The translations under genes were made by a program, and so were the position numbers. The notes under the pieces were generated by a model. It did no database searches. It had not been told where the DNA came from and saw nothing but the letters and a program-made list of their open reading frames with translations. A stretch of DNA of 64,000 bases, taken from positions 3,189,448 to 3,253,447 of the forward strand of contig JANPWX010000076.1 in assembly GCA_024734555.1 (NCBI GenBank), given 5' to 3'. Positions 37,201 through 48,843 of the stretch are shown piece after piece (the stretch's first letter is position 1; each line of letters opens with the position of its first letter). Source of the stretch: Trochalopteron elliotii. Taxonomy: Eukaryota; Chordata; Aves; Passeriformes; Leiothrichidae.

Positions 37201-39479
37201 CCTCTTTCCCAATTCTACCCACAAACACACACACACACACGAACACATGTATATGCTATGACAATAAGGAGTAGCACATTAGAAATGCAGCACTGTATCC
37301 ATGTTACAGAATAGCTGAGAGCCCTGAAGCAAATTTCATTATTCAGCCATGAAAGGATTTAATTATTCAACCCTTTTCAGCATAATGTCATGAATGGGTG
37401 ATTTAGATTGCTTGAAGAACCACTGTCAAAGGTATTAGCAAAAGTTGTATTGTGATGATGTTGCAAAAGTGCGTTTTAGGAAATTTGATGGCAAAGTTCA
37501 CTCTATTACAGCACAATCTTTTGAACAATGATTTAAAGTTATCAAGGCACAAATTGAAGTTACCACACTACGGGGTTATCTGTGATATTGGTTGTTTTAC
37601 CAAAGGTCTGACAATGGTATCCTAGCTCAAGGGGAGATCACAGCCATGCACCCAACATTGCCTCACAGAAAGAGGTTGAAAAAAGCTCAGTCAGGCTGTC
37701 ATGTTTATGGGATAAAGTGGTTGACTCATTGTCAAACTGCATGTGATAGGAAAAGTAGGCATGTGACCACTTGTATCCACAACTTCCTTTGTTCTTAAAT
37801 AAATGAGTCTTAGAAAAGCCACATGCTATTTTTATGCCAATGACATGATCAGTTTTCAAGCTCATAAACATCTATCCTCACTGTATCTCTCAGGTCCTTT
37901 GTGGCTTTTTACAGGAGGGATTCAAACTAGAGGAGTTTTTGGTCTGGCTATGGCTCAGGCCTTTCCCTATGCCTAATTACTGCTGGTTTGGTTAAGGAGT
38001 TGAGTGCATGTGTCACAGACAACAATGCAATCAATTGTACCATGCAACAAATAGGAACTGATTCTACAAATTATAGAACTACAGAAAGGATCAGTGCGTT
38101 TTTCAGTTAATTGAATTACCACTTGACATTAAAATTAAAGGACATAGTTAATTTCTATCTGACCCATGCCATTGGAAAAATTAAAAGAACAACTCCAAAA
38201 CCCCCCCATTAATTTAGATTTGATTTTACTGCAAGTGTGTGGTTTATCCAAAAAGGAACATTTAGGACATTAGAGGATTCAATCATATTCTTTATGATTA
38301 ATTTTAAACTGTCAGGTACTCTGAGAAGCAGTTAAAAGGAGACTTAGTTCCTCTCATTTATAAGCAGAAATGAGAGGAAGAAGCCCATCTGTACTGCTCT
38401 CTCCGGCCATATCTTTTCAGATATTCTGTGCCGTATTATCCGTCCATACCACTAAAAGATTATCAACAAGATGAATAAAATAACATTCAAAATGACATTT
38501 TTAATTTTCAAAATGAAACTGCAAGTGTTTAAAACTCAGAAGTTTCCTATATATTTCATGATGACTTTTTGAACCAGTGTATGATTTTACAGAGAAAAAA
38601 AAAATAAACCTCAATTTCATTGAATCAACTTTGACTAGTAAAACAGTTTATTTGAAATTTATTGCAATAAACTCTGTTATATGCATACCTATCACCAAGT
38701 TATAACTCACATTCACACCTGACAATACACTTCCCAGATTTGCCAGTTGTCTGGTATGAAGCATGTTATTGCGTGTCTGCATGAGTAATTCAGTGTACAA
38801 ATATTCTTTTTCAGTGCAAATTCACTGAAATGAATTTGTAATCAATATGTAATCAGTGTCCTGAAGAACATGGTTGGGAGCTCTCCTGATGATACATACA
38901 AAGCAGTTTTGCTCTCAGTGAATGCAGTAATGAATCTGGATGCCCGAGCACCACCAAGGCATCACCAATGGCAAATTCTGTGAAGACAGGAGGTCCTCCA
39001 GATGGTTTTCCACCTCATTGCTTGCTTGATGAAAGGGGACACCATTGATACAGATGCATTTTAGACTGGCTGCGGTTTCAAAGTTTACTTAATGAGAAAC
39101 TACTTCTTGATTTTGTATCCTCATATCACTTTACTAATATCTGTCTCAGTGGCATCTACTAAGGGGCAGTTTCTTGTATCTCTCCATAGTTACTGTTGGC
39201 TTCTGATTTATCTGTACCTTTATTGTAGGCCCAGATATGGTCAGAGATCACTGTTGCACAGTGAAAGCACAATTAACATGTTTTTCTTCTCTCTTTTGGT
39301 CCCTTTTGTATGGAAAATTCCTGAATGATAAATGTTCTAAACACCTGGATTTATGTCACTATGCCCTATAAGCCTCTGTTGCTAAGATTATGTGGTATTT
39401 GGGGCTTGGAGATAAGGTGGTAACATTTACCTACCCTTTCCACAAATTTGAGTACAAATGTATTGTCATGGCACTGGAT
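31248..39479. other. 8.2 kb without recognised elements
   Basis: An AT-rich stretch with no gene or named repeat. A (CA)8 microsatellite at 37225-37240 and AT-alternating runs near 34605-34680 are the only simple repeats of note. A perfect 9-bp inverted repeat sits at 33135-33158. The part 37440-37870 is somewhat less AT-rich and might be an ancient repeat, but matches nothing I know. Confidence 0.5.
37225..37240. repeat. (CA)8 microsatellite
   Basis: Eight uninterrupted CA units; likely variable in length between individuals. Confidence 0.9.
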
Positions 39480-39925
39480 GATTTTATGTGGATCCTCCAG
39501 GAGAAAATATAGTTTATCTCCCCCTGTGGGATGCACCTGTGCTCCATAGACATTGTCAGGATATATCTGAGACTGATGGCTCCATGAGGTTGAGAGCTGT
39601 GAGTGCTGGGGGCTCCCCAGGGGTCTGTCAGGGCAGAGTTAGGCAACCAGGACTCATTCTATCCCTCCAGCTGGGAGTGGAGCAACCAGATAGTACTGGG
39701 TCCCTCCCAGCCCCATCATCATGTGTATTCCTGAGGACAGGAATGGCTCAAGGATGGGTCAGAACATGAGCCCACAGGTGGGGTTCAGGATCATGCCCTG
39801 TGAGCAGACCCAGAGCCAGACACAGTCCCACAATGTCTGGGCAAGGCCATGGGGAACAGGATGGGCCAAAGCCATGCAAAGATGTCAGCCCACAGACCAG
39901 GGTAGTATCAGGCAGAGCTCACTTA
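39480..39925. other. GC-rich island of unknown origin
   Basis: About 440 bases that contrast sharply with AT-rich flanks but are poor in CpG, so not a CpG-island promoter. Sample words are GTGAGTGCTGGGGGCTCCCC, TCCCTCCAGCTGGGAGTGG and CATGGGGAACAGGATGGGCC. Plus-strand frames of 93 and 83 codons overlap here; their translations are rich in G, S, P and Q, have no domain and depend only on the low stop density of GC-rich DNA. It may be an unrecognised LTR, another repeat, or an exon-like relic. Confidence 0.4.
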
Positions 39926-42900
39926 CTTCTAAGCGGCATGATTTAAGATATTTACAGATGAAGTTGAAGTAGATAGCTGCTCTTTCATGCACTAATTCTT
40001 GGATCTTGACCTTTTACATAAAATTTGATTGCCATGTGGAATATTGACAGGTTTCTGAATAATAGACACTGATTGTGAAAACATAATTCACCATCAGTAG
40101 GTATCCATATACATCCTAAAATTAGTATCTATGTAGTTTTTCTTAACTTCAATTTGATATGTAGTGTCCATCTCCTTGAAATAATCACATGTTTTGTACT
40201 GTCAGTAAGAGGTCATGGTCACTGTCACTTACTGTCCTGTCCCTGTGAATCTTCTGCTTCAATTAAGTCTGTAGACTATAAACATCTGGGAAGCAGCAGA
40301 GTATGTTGTGTCTTTCTGTCAGCTGCTGGAAACATCAAGGCTTCTGAAATTTTCTTAGTAGAATGAGGTTTGGGTTTTTTTTGCTTTCTTTAAGCAAAGA
40401 AATATATGTTTTTATAAATCAGTGTTCAAACTCATAGCTGGGTTTGAAGAAGAACTGAAATCAAGCAGGTCCCTGACATATACTCTGAAACTGGGATGCA
40501 GGACTTGACCCTGATAGTCCTTTGAATGTAAAGAATATCCAATTATGAAACCTTTATGGATCTGGAATATAAGTGCTTCCACATTTCTAACTTTAAGAAC
40601 CTGTCAACTCTTCCTGGAAATTCAGCTTTGTTCTCTTTGGTTTTGCCTTTCTCGTCTTTCTTTCTCCTTCCTTTTCTTTGTGTAAATAGCAATAAAGTTT
40701 TACCTTTTTTCTCCCATACAGTTGTTCTGTGCAACTCAATTTTTCCTGATAGTGCTTCAAAGCTTAATCAAGTCTTTTTTGTTTGTGGGGTTTTTTTTAA
40801 TGCTAATGCAATGTTTGACAATGTTCTTTTTTTCTGTTTGTAGGAGGTGCTTTTTTGCCTAGTATACTCTCTTGTACAGGGATTACCTACACTGACAATT
40901 CCTGCATTACTTTAAATAATGTTTACTGAGTAATAAGAGAAAAGTTTCCTGGGTCCTAAAATCAAACAGGTTCTTTATTTATTGTAGTCATTACACATAT
41001 TACACCACCGCTGACTCTTTCAGCCCACATAGAAACTTCCTAATTTGCCGTTGCCCACAACAAATGTGGCCTACAGGTTTCTTCCAGTTTCCAGACATTG
41101 TTTCAGATGAACCTTTAAACAACCTGCCCTGAGCTTCTTAAATCAGTAAAGCAGTAAATTGTTATTCAGTAAATGTGTGTCTCAGCATCTCACCTATTCC
41201 AAATGATCTTTCTCACCTTTTCCTTACGATAAGGTCTCAGTTTCTACACATTCTTATCAGGACTGGAGGCTGAGCCCTTGTGAAACAACACAGGTTGTCT
41301 AGTTTAAAGTTCTCACTGAGAGCAATTTCCCCATTGGGTGACTACAGGATATGTAGTAAAAGGTCACAGGAGATAATTCTTTGTAGGAAGCTGCTTAGCC
41401 TGATTACATTCAACATAATTTACATCTGGAATAAGAAACTCGTGAATATTAGGACAATAAAAATGATATATCAGCCTTCTGTCATGAATGTTTGCTACTT
41501 TCTGACCCCTTTTTGGTCTCTTGAACTGCACAGTTTCTGAGCTGGATGGTAATTACAGTATCTCACTATATAATATCTCTTGCAAATGTCATTACTCTTC
41601 AGCAGTGAAGACATGTTAGGAAAGAGACACAATTTTCTGAGCTGCTGACCACTACTGAACCACAATTCACTGTGAGAATATAGTGACTGTAAAAGTGATG
41701 ACAATTCATCTTTAAAATGTTATAGAAGTTTTTTTTTTCCTTTTGATTATGGTTAAAGAAATCAGAAAGTCAAATTTTACTTTCTGTAAAAACATGTACA
41801 GATGAGTTTGAGAAACTATGATCCACATGTGAAGTTAGTCTTAAACTAGTAGGAAGACTGTAAAATACTTGTCAGAGCAGAAGCCAAGTACTCAGCATGG
41901 TTCAAATGGATGCCTCAAGGCGGCACCAAAGCCAGGTTCATTGAAATCTGATCTTCAGAACTAAAACATACTTGTGAATCTTCTCACACTTTTCGCCTTT
42001 GGAATGAGGAATCAGCCACACAGTGTTTGGAAAGCTATAAAACTTTCTAGGGTGCTTTGAAATCTTGGATGTAGGTGCATGCACACTGCTTTCCCATCTG
42101 CTAGATGTTTACCAGGAAAACTCTAACTCAATTCAACCTGTGGACACCCACATACTAGCTGAAGTCAGAGAGTGCATGGTTGAAGACCATGCTGCTGGAG
42201 ACTGAGTCCTGCTTCCTCTTATTTTGTGTTGTAGCATTTTGTTGTTGTAGGTTTAGAAAATTATTTTGATGATATTACAGATTGTTGCCATGACATCCTT
42301 AATATTTGCACTGCAGAGGAATTTGCAAAAAATAACATCCCGAAATCTACTGTTATTGCAATACAATAATCCTCCCATTGCTCTTACTCCAAAGCATGAT
42401 GGAAATGTGGGCAGGGTCTTCAATTCTTACATTCTAGACCACAGACCCATATTATGTTTTATATTGTGTGTTTGTCATTTCTAATTTGGCTCTGTGCTAA
42501 TTGCACAGCTGAGCCTCCACTCCCTGTACATTTTGAACATCAATGCATTTCATACTTTATGCTGCTACTGACTACAGCTCACATCCCTTTTCCCTCCCAG
42601 CTGTGTATTCGGTGCTCAAAGAGCTTTTCACTACGCTTTACTTTAGCGGAGGAATAATAGACCACATTTTTCAACATTTTCTCAAATTCGTACTGCTTGT
42701 TGACGACTACCTGTAGTTTTTGCATGTTGTTGTTAATCTCCTATTAAGAACGCCTTTATCACATAGAAATTGAAAGTGAAAATCCCAAACACACAACTCT
42801 GCAATGCTTAGTGATTCAGGCATGGTGAGGAGGTGGTAATAAACACCTGACATACTCTGTAGTTATCTCCTGCACATTATTGTATGGCATGTTTTTCCAC

Positions 42901-43199
42901 TATATTTTATGATATTTATCCACAGCTGTCAGTGCAGCTGTGGCAATGTTCAGTTCTGTGGCTGAATGCTAGATAAAGATGTACATGTGGGCTTCCAAAG
43001 CCAGGAACAAAACAAGGAAGAACAGAGAGCTCTGCAAGGAACTGGCAGCTTGAACTGGCAGCTTTCTGAGCAAGGCTGACCCAGCTTGGTTTTTGCCAGT
43101 CAGAGAGTTGAAGTAGTTACCAACAATGCTGAAAAGATTGTGTGTGCTTCTGTCTTTGCCACCACTGTTGGTGGTAAAGGGAACAAAAATCCAGATTGC
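39926..43199. other. Unassigned sequence, AT-rich to mixed
   Basis: No gene or repeat recognised. The part 42955-43199, directly before the CR1 relic, is richer in G+C and may be a more decayed CR1 portion, but similarity is not visible. Confidence 0.5.
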
Positions 43200-43690
43200 T
43201 GTAAATGCAGACCCACTATCAGTGGGTATGTGACTACTACAGCAGCCTGATCCCTGCAAATCAATGGACCCTGACAGTATGCATCCAAGGGAGCTGTTAG
43301 AAGAGCCAACTGACATTGTTGCGAGGCCATTCTCCATAATCTTTGAAAAGTCATTGCAAGAAGGCTAATGTCACCCTCATTTAAGAAGGGTTTAAAGGAG
43401 GTTTCAGGAAATTTTAAGCTCAGCAGTCATACTTTAGTCCCTGGGAAAGTTATAGAGTGAATCTAGCTAGGGGTTATCACAAGTCTAACAAAGCATGTGC
43501 TTGAGAAAAGCCAGCATGGATTCATCAAGGGTAATTTTTTCTTGACAAATCTGATAGCCCTCTGTGACAAAATAACCTGCTTAGTTGATGTGGTGTGAGC
43601 ACAGGTCACTGTATCCAAGGCTTTTGCTGTGGTGTCCCACAGACTCCCCGGAAAACTTGATGATAGGCGAGTGTACCAAGAACTATCTGA
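43200..43690 (+). pseudogene. Decayed CR1 reverse-transcriptase region
   Basis: This is the only part of the window with visible reverse-transcriptase ancestry. GGACCCTGACAGTATGCATC (43265 onward) and CATAATCTTTGAAAAGTCAT, then AAGGCTAATGTCACCCTCAT, align with the fingers part of CR1 ORF2. CCCTGGGAAAGTTATAGAG follows. In one short frame near 43514, CAGCATGGATTCATCAAGGG reads QHGFIKG, the conserved QHGF.KG motif of CR1-clade enzymes, followed by LTNLIAL. Then comes GCTTTTGCTGTGGTGTCCCAC, the region corresponding to 'KAFD.V.H'. The catalytic block beyond this is absent. Frameshifts and stops break the frame throughout, so it makes no protein. It is a 5'- and 3'-truncated LINE remnant. Confidence 0.85.
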
Positions 43691-43746
43691 AAAAAACAGA
43701 CGAGAGAAACATGAAGTTTTTCTGTTCACCAGACCATTCTTACTGG

Positions 43747-43769
43747 TTTTTTTTTTTGGGGGGGGGGGG
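43747..43769. repeat. T11-G12 homopolymer block
   Basis: Eleven T followed directly by twelve G, within the open frame at 43585-43905. The frame is not supported as a gene. Homopolymers are also common sites of assembly or length error. Confidence 0.95.
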
Positions 43770-45369
43770 ATTCCTTATTTTAAAAATATTCCTGTCTTTT
43801 CATAATCCAAAGGACACATATGCCTTCTTAATAATATCTAATATATGCTGGTTATTAAAGAATGATAAGTACAGGTGGAAGTTTCTGTTTGGTACTTGGA
43901 TATGATGAAACTGATGAAAGTGCGCCTCCTATTTGCTGTGTATTTTCTGTTTTCAGTTTAGTGTAGAACTAGATAGAATTATGCATGTCTTTATTGATGA
44001 CACTGTTTCACTAGTATGAATAATTAAATACCCAATACTTGCAAAAGAACAGATTCAATAGCCTGCAAGTTGGAACGGTTAAGGAAAATTGAGGTTAACA
44101 TCATTGTTTCAAGAAAAAATACCGTCATTTGCTGGAGAAAAACAGCTCAAATACAAGAAGGGGAGATTAATCATTTAGAGCTGTCTCATGTTTATTGATT
44201 ATTAGAGACTAAGCCAGAATAACATAAACTGTAAGATAAGAACTTGTGTTTTCTATATCCTTTATGAGTATATAGACACTTGAATGTTTCCAAAAAGAAT
44301 GAGGGCATGTTCCTCTGGGCTTTTTATTATAAATTATATTTTGGTGTTGAGAAAAAAAATCCTAATTAAAATAATATTGAAACCAGATACTACAGAGTAT
44401 CTTAGTAAAAAGTTTAGGAGGTTATCATCTTAAATTCAATATCACTGCAAATGTTGGCTTATTATGATAATATTTCATATCAATATCTGAGTCCCTTCTC
44501 TCACTTGTAAACTTTTTCTGAGGATATCAAGGTAACAGATTACAAATAATTTTGTCTTCACACAATCATCAGAAAAATAAAAAAGAAAAAAGAATACTGG
44601 AATAATACTGGAATACTGGAATAATGACAACTGAGCATACTCTGTTATTCCAAAGTTTTGATATGTTTTTCTGTTTAGTTGTTTGGTTGTTTGGTTGGGT
44701 TTTGGTGCATTTCGGTGATGGTTTGTCTGAGGGGGACAGCTGATGGTTTGTGCATGTTTGTGGATTTTTATTCTGAAAACAACACTAACACAATTTGAGA
44801 GATGGCTTGCACTTCCAGGAGAGAAATAACTGTCTTCTAGTGAACACTGACAGATAAAGAGACTTTCTGGCACAAGGTTTTGGGAGAGCATCCTAACTCC
44901 CAGAATTATTGAAAAAGTGCTGATGTGTTTTCATAGAACTTTTGAGTTTGAATAATTTTATAACTTATAATTTCATTCATTTATAAAAGAATATCTGGGA
45001 TGTTCTGAACTTTATTACCAAGGAGTTCAGGCGCTAAAAATTTGTTTGTCGGCCGCTATAGATTTTTTTACTTTAAAGTAATTTGAAGAAAAAAAGTTGA
45101 GAGAAATTGTGTGTACTATTAGTCTGTAATGAGAATGACAAAAATGAAGACAGGAACACATAAGAAAACACTTTCTTTAGGAAGCACCAAGGCCAGTTCT
45201 GTGTTAGGATCTGGTTATTAAAATTAACATAGAGATGCCCAAATTAAGGTGCAAACAAGACTATATGCCAAAGTCAATAGTATGGATTATATTTAACAGT
45301 AAATGTGAGGGGGAGAGAGAGAAAGAAAAAGAGGTGGTAGGAGAGGAAGTGACAGAGACACAGATTAAG
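43770..45369. other. Unassigned AT-rich sequence
   Basis: No gene or repeat family recognised. The antisense 138-codon frame at 44475-44891 is low-complexity in part and shows no domain. A small tandem repeat at 44593-44633 and a purine-rich run at 45305-45345 fall inside. Confidence 0.5.
44593..44633. repeat. Short tandem repeat of AATACTGG
   Basis: Three copies of AATACTGG, spaced by AAT and 0 bases, followed by AATAATG. A local slippage product. Confidence 0.85.
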
Positions 45370-45900
45370 AGGGAAATGTTAGCACCACATGAATCCTTAT
45401 GGTGTCCCACTGATCTTTTTCTGATCTTCTCAGTGGTGAGGGTCCCTTGAAACAGATTGATACCCATTTGGACTGGTGGGAGTGCCCAGGTACCTCTCTG
45501 GGTGGGGGACAAGTTTGACACTGTCTCTTGCAGCAGACTCTGGATCCATTGCATCACTTTGTGTCACACGCAGGACTGGTGCAGCCTCAGGAATCAGTTA
45601 GGGGGAGGGGGCACTTTGGGATCTTTGATGGTTTATGAGACTTCTCAGCTGCCTTTTAAGTGAATGTCCTGTGTGTGTGGCCCTCCCAGGATGGGGGGGT
45701 TTTACAGCTGAGCCAGTTTGTGTAAGGGAGGATGGCTGCTCACTCTCTCTGATCAGAGGTTACACCACACACCCAAAACTCTTCTCCTCCCCCTTTGGTT
45801 GGGGGCATGTGTGGGAACCTGACCTCAGCAGATGAGACTGTGGGCTACAGCCTCCCCCATCCTGAACCCAGCCAGAGCTGATTTTGCAGGACAGCTGCTG
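45370..45900. other. GC-rich island of unknown origin
   Basis: About 530 bases of G+C-rich sequence with G-runs and few CpG. Sample words are GGACTGGTGGGAGTGCCCAG, TCTCTGGGTGGGGGAC and GGGGGAGGGGGCACTTTGGG. It looks like part of an LTR or other mobile element, but I cannot match it to the ERVL-type LTRs elsewhere in the window, and no terminal repeats were found. Short frames on both strands are GC-driven. A purine-rich (GA) run precedes it. Confidence 0.4.
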
Positions 45901-47205
45901 GGTTTGGCTTTCCTGGTAGATGCATTCATCTCCTCACCCTTATTTACTTCCTAGACATCAGAAGATTGAACAATACTGTAATTTTTATCTGATATCAAGT
46001 TCCCTTAGGAGGCTTAACTCACAGTCCAAAGTTCCAGGCAGAAGGTATATTCAGGGAGGAGTGGGCTTTGGGGGTCATAGTTTCTTTATACAGTATTTTC
46101 ATAGCCAACGAAACTCCTTCATAATAATGTTTAAGCCATTAACCCTAACATTTCAGTCTCTTTCACGCTGGGCTCAGGTGAATGAGACAGTTGCCTTGGG
46201 AACAGACTGCTGGGGAAGTAAAACTGTTGAAACACTGTTGCTTTCTTTCTCCTATCAGATGCCAAAAAAAGGATTTCCCTCTGTGTATCCCCATCTCTGT
46301 GATAAACTGACATCTGATGAAGGAAGAGGAGAGAGGTGTGACCCTTCCCAACAGCAGTAGTCATTGCCCAATTCCCATAACTTCCCTCCAACAGCCACAG
46401 AGCAAGTCAAGTCTCCAAATGATTTACTCCTGTCTTTGACCTTCCCCTTCTCCAGGTAAGAGAAGTCTGGTTCTTCAACTCCAGGGTAACAATGATAATT
46501 CTGTGCAAACTTCTGAGGAGCCTTTAACTGGTTTTCAGAAATAGTAATTACAGAAAAACAGAAAGAAATTCCAGTTATTAAATGCTTAATGCTATAACCC
46601 CGTACTTAACAAAAGGAAATACTCTCATCCAAGAAACTATATGAGTACACTGAACATCCCTAGATAAGAAAAAATAAAGTAGCAGGTCCCACATTCATGG
46701 ATTGTATTAAAGTTTCCTAAAATGTTTAAAATAAAGCCAAGTCTGTTGATTTATTTAGCACTTTTATATCTGTCAGAGAGTCTGCCAGAAGCAATTTGGT
46801 CTTGAGAAGTCATAGCCAAATCCCAAAGGTTTGCATTCTGCAGGACTGGGTGAAATTAGATGATGTTTTGACCAATTCCCTACTTTTTCCTAAATATGAA
46901 CTTGGAATGGTCAGCTGTGACATCTACAGCAGAGGAGCCTATAGATTTCTTTTGAAATTCACCTTTTTCAGGCAGGAGGCAGATAAAATGATATTTCTGT
47001 CTTTAATAAATATTTTACTGTGTAAAAATACTACATTTCTGACATTGATATAGTTCAAGAAACCTTACTGACAGGTTCTTGAATTGCAACAAAATTGTTT
47101 TTCTCTAAAAAACCCCAGCCAAAACAGTCAGACAATACTGCAGCTTATTTAATTTTTAATAAATTGTTGTATCTGATACTTGTTCCACACTGGTTGCTAT
47201 ACATC
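45901..47205. other. Unassigned sequence, mixed composition
   Basis: The longest open frame of the window (45920-46360, plus, 146 codons) lies here. Its translation shows no domain, signal peptide or repeat that I recognise. There is no supporting splice or promoter context beyond chance, so it is not called a gene. Confidence 0.45.
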
Positions 47206-47270
47206 ACAAAATCATAGAACCGTATAATATTCTTAGTAGGAAGGGATCCATGAGGATCATCAAAGGGACA
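47206..47270 (-). mobile_element. CR1 3' tip, antisense
   Basis: CACAAAATCATAGAACCGTA followed by AGGAAGGGATCCATGAGGATC is the reverse complement of the CR1 3' terminus with its ATTCTATG-type repeats, diverged. Only about 65 bases remain. Confidence 0.75.
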
Positions 47271-48786
47271 AAATATAACTAAATTTTCCACGTTGGTGTA
47301 TTCATTGCCCAAAAATTGTACTAATGCTTTACCTTCTACAATGTTTGGAGAAAATGTCATCTGAATTGAGTATGGAATACTGGTATTCGCTATTATAAAT
47401 AAGCAAAACAAGGTATATAGATACACACACAAGCATAAATTGAGTATGCATGATTGATAAGAATGACTCAGCACCCCAGATAGCAGAAATTGTTCCATAA
47501 TATGATTGCTGCAGCTCAGTTACCTCATTTCATTTTATCAACAATTGGAAACAGGTCTTATTTCAATAAATATGTTGCATTTCAAAATGGTATTAAATAT
47601 GCTCCTAAGTCCTCTACCCATGTATTGTGTCACCAAAAGTTTATTAAGAATTTAAACATATTTTTTGTATGCTTTCTGATTCATACATTGCCTAAACCAA
47701 GAATATAGCTGGGGATCACACTCCCTAATATCTCCAGAAAACTGTGACATTTTACCTATGAGATATTTAGCCTTAGATTTTTCCTTATGTTTTGTTCCAA
47801 CAAAGTTTTTCTGTTTCTCTTGTGAAAGTTGGAAAGGACTCTATCAGTTTTAAATCATCATAAACAATTTAAGATATCTATCTCTGGGCTACATCTGACA
47901 GTTATGTAAGCAATGATGTATGTGTGCTAGCAGAACTGGATTAACCCAAAACTAGATTGTGCTGACAAAGAGGGTCTTGTGAATCAGCCAAGCTTCCCTG
48001 GATAGTGTACAGTAGTGGTAGTTTCTTCATGACTTGAGGCAAAAGAGAAAAAAAAAGAGAAGAAAAAAAAGGGGCAGAAGAAAAGGCTCGAATCTTCCAG
48101 AGAGAAAATAATAGGAACAGTATGTCAATTATCATGGAATTGAATATACATCTCTTGCATATTCAGGAAAGTGCCAGAACAGTACTTTGTTCAAGAAAAA
48201 TATCCCCAAGCCTAATAACCTAGGAAATTCTAGAATTAAGGTTGCTTTTCAACAGTGCATCTCCTTGTAACTTTGCAACTACATAAAAATTGTACAATTG
48301 CATCATTTCCTTCCAGCCACTTCTTCTTACCCCCAGGACTATGTCATGAAGTGTGTAAAATGGATGATTCTCATGGGGGGAAAAGAAGTGAATTCAATAT
48401 TTTTTCTTATCTTTTTATTTTCCCTCTACAGCTGTATATTTCATTTATTATACTGTATTGAAACCATGTCCTCAAGAACAGTTACTGCTCTTCTTGTAGC
48501 TTTTCCTAGCACAGTCATCGCTATGGCAACAGAGTATTTCACAAGCATGGAGAAACTTATTTCACAAATTTCTGCAGAAGTGAGGTTTGTAACTAATGTT
48601 CTGTATCTAAAAATGGCAAAATACTAAATTATATTAACTGATAAATTATGTTAGCACTACAGAAAATTCTACTCAAAGACTATTTTGTATATTTCTTTTC
48701 AACCGAAGTTTTAACTGACTGTATGTACCTTTAAAAAATAAAATTTAATATACAGAGCTACTTGAATATACAGCATTCTAAAGAAG

Positions 48787-48843
48787 AATACTAAGAGTAG
48801 CCAGAAAAATCCTAGAATACTAAAAGCAGCCAGAAAAACTGAG
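48787..48843. repeat. Two-copy tandem duplication, 29-base unit
   Basis: Copy one (48787-48815) and copy two (48816-48843) both run AATACTAA.AG.AGCCAGAAAAA and then diverge slightly at the end. The two copies differ at few positions, so the duplication is recent compared with the surrounding decay. Confidence 0.9.

Noticed and set aside
37440..37870. Less AT-rich segment that could be an old LTR
   Set aside because: No landmark of any family I know, no TG...CA ends, no flanking duplication.
42969..43337. 122-codon antisense frame
   Set aside because: It overlaps the sense CR1 relic on the opposite strand and has no family similarity.
44475..44891. 138-codon antisense open frame
   Set aside because: The translation contains a low-complexity Asn/Thr/Gln stretch from a G/T-rich tract and no recognisable family.
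45028..45058. Two CpG-bearing words, GGCGCTA and GGCCGCTA, close together
   Set aside because: Too short to support a site or repeat; likely chance.
45920..46360. 146-codon open frame, the longest in the window
   Set aside because: No domain, signal or compositional sign of coding. Its 5' end borders a GC-rich block where stops are scarce, and such a length is expected by chance in 64 kb over six frames.
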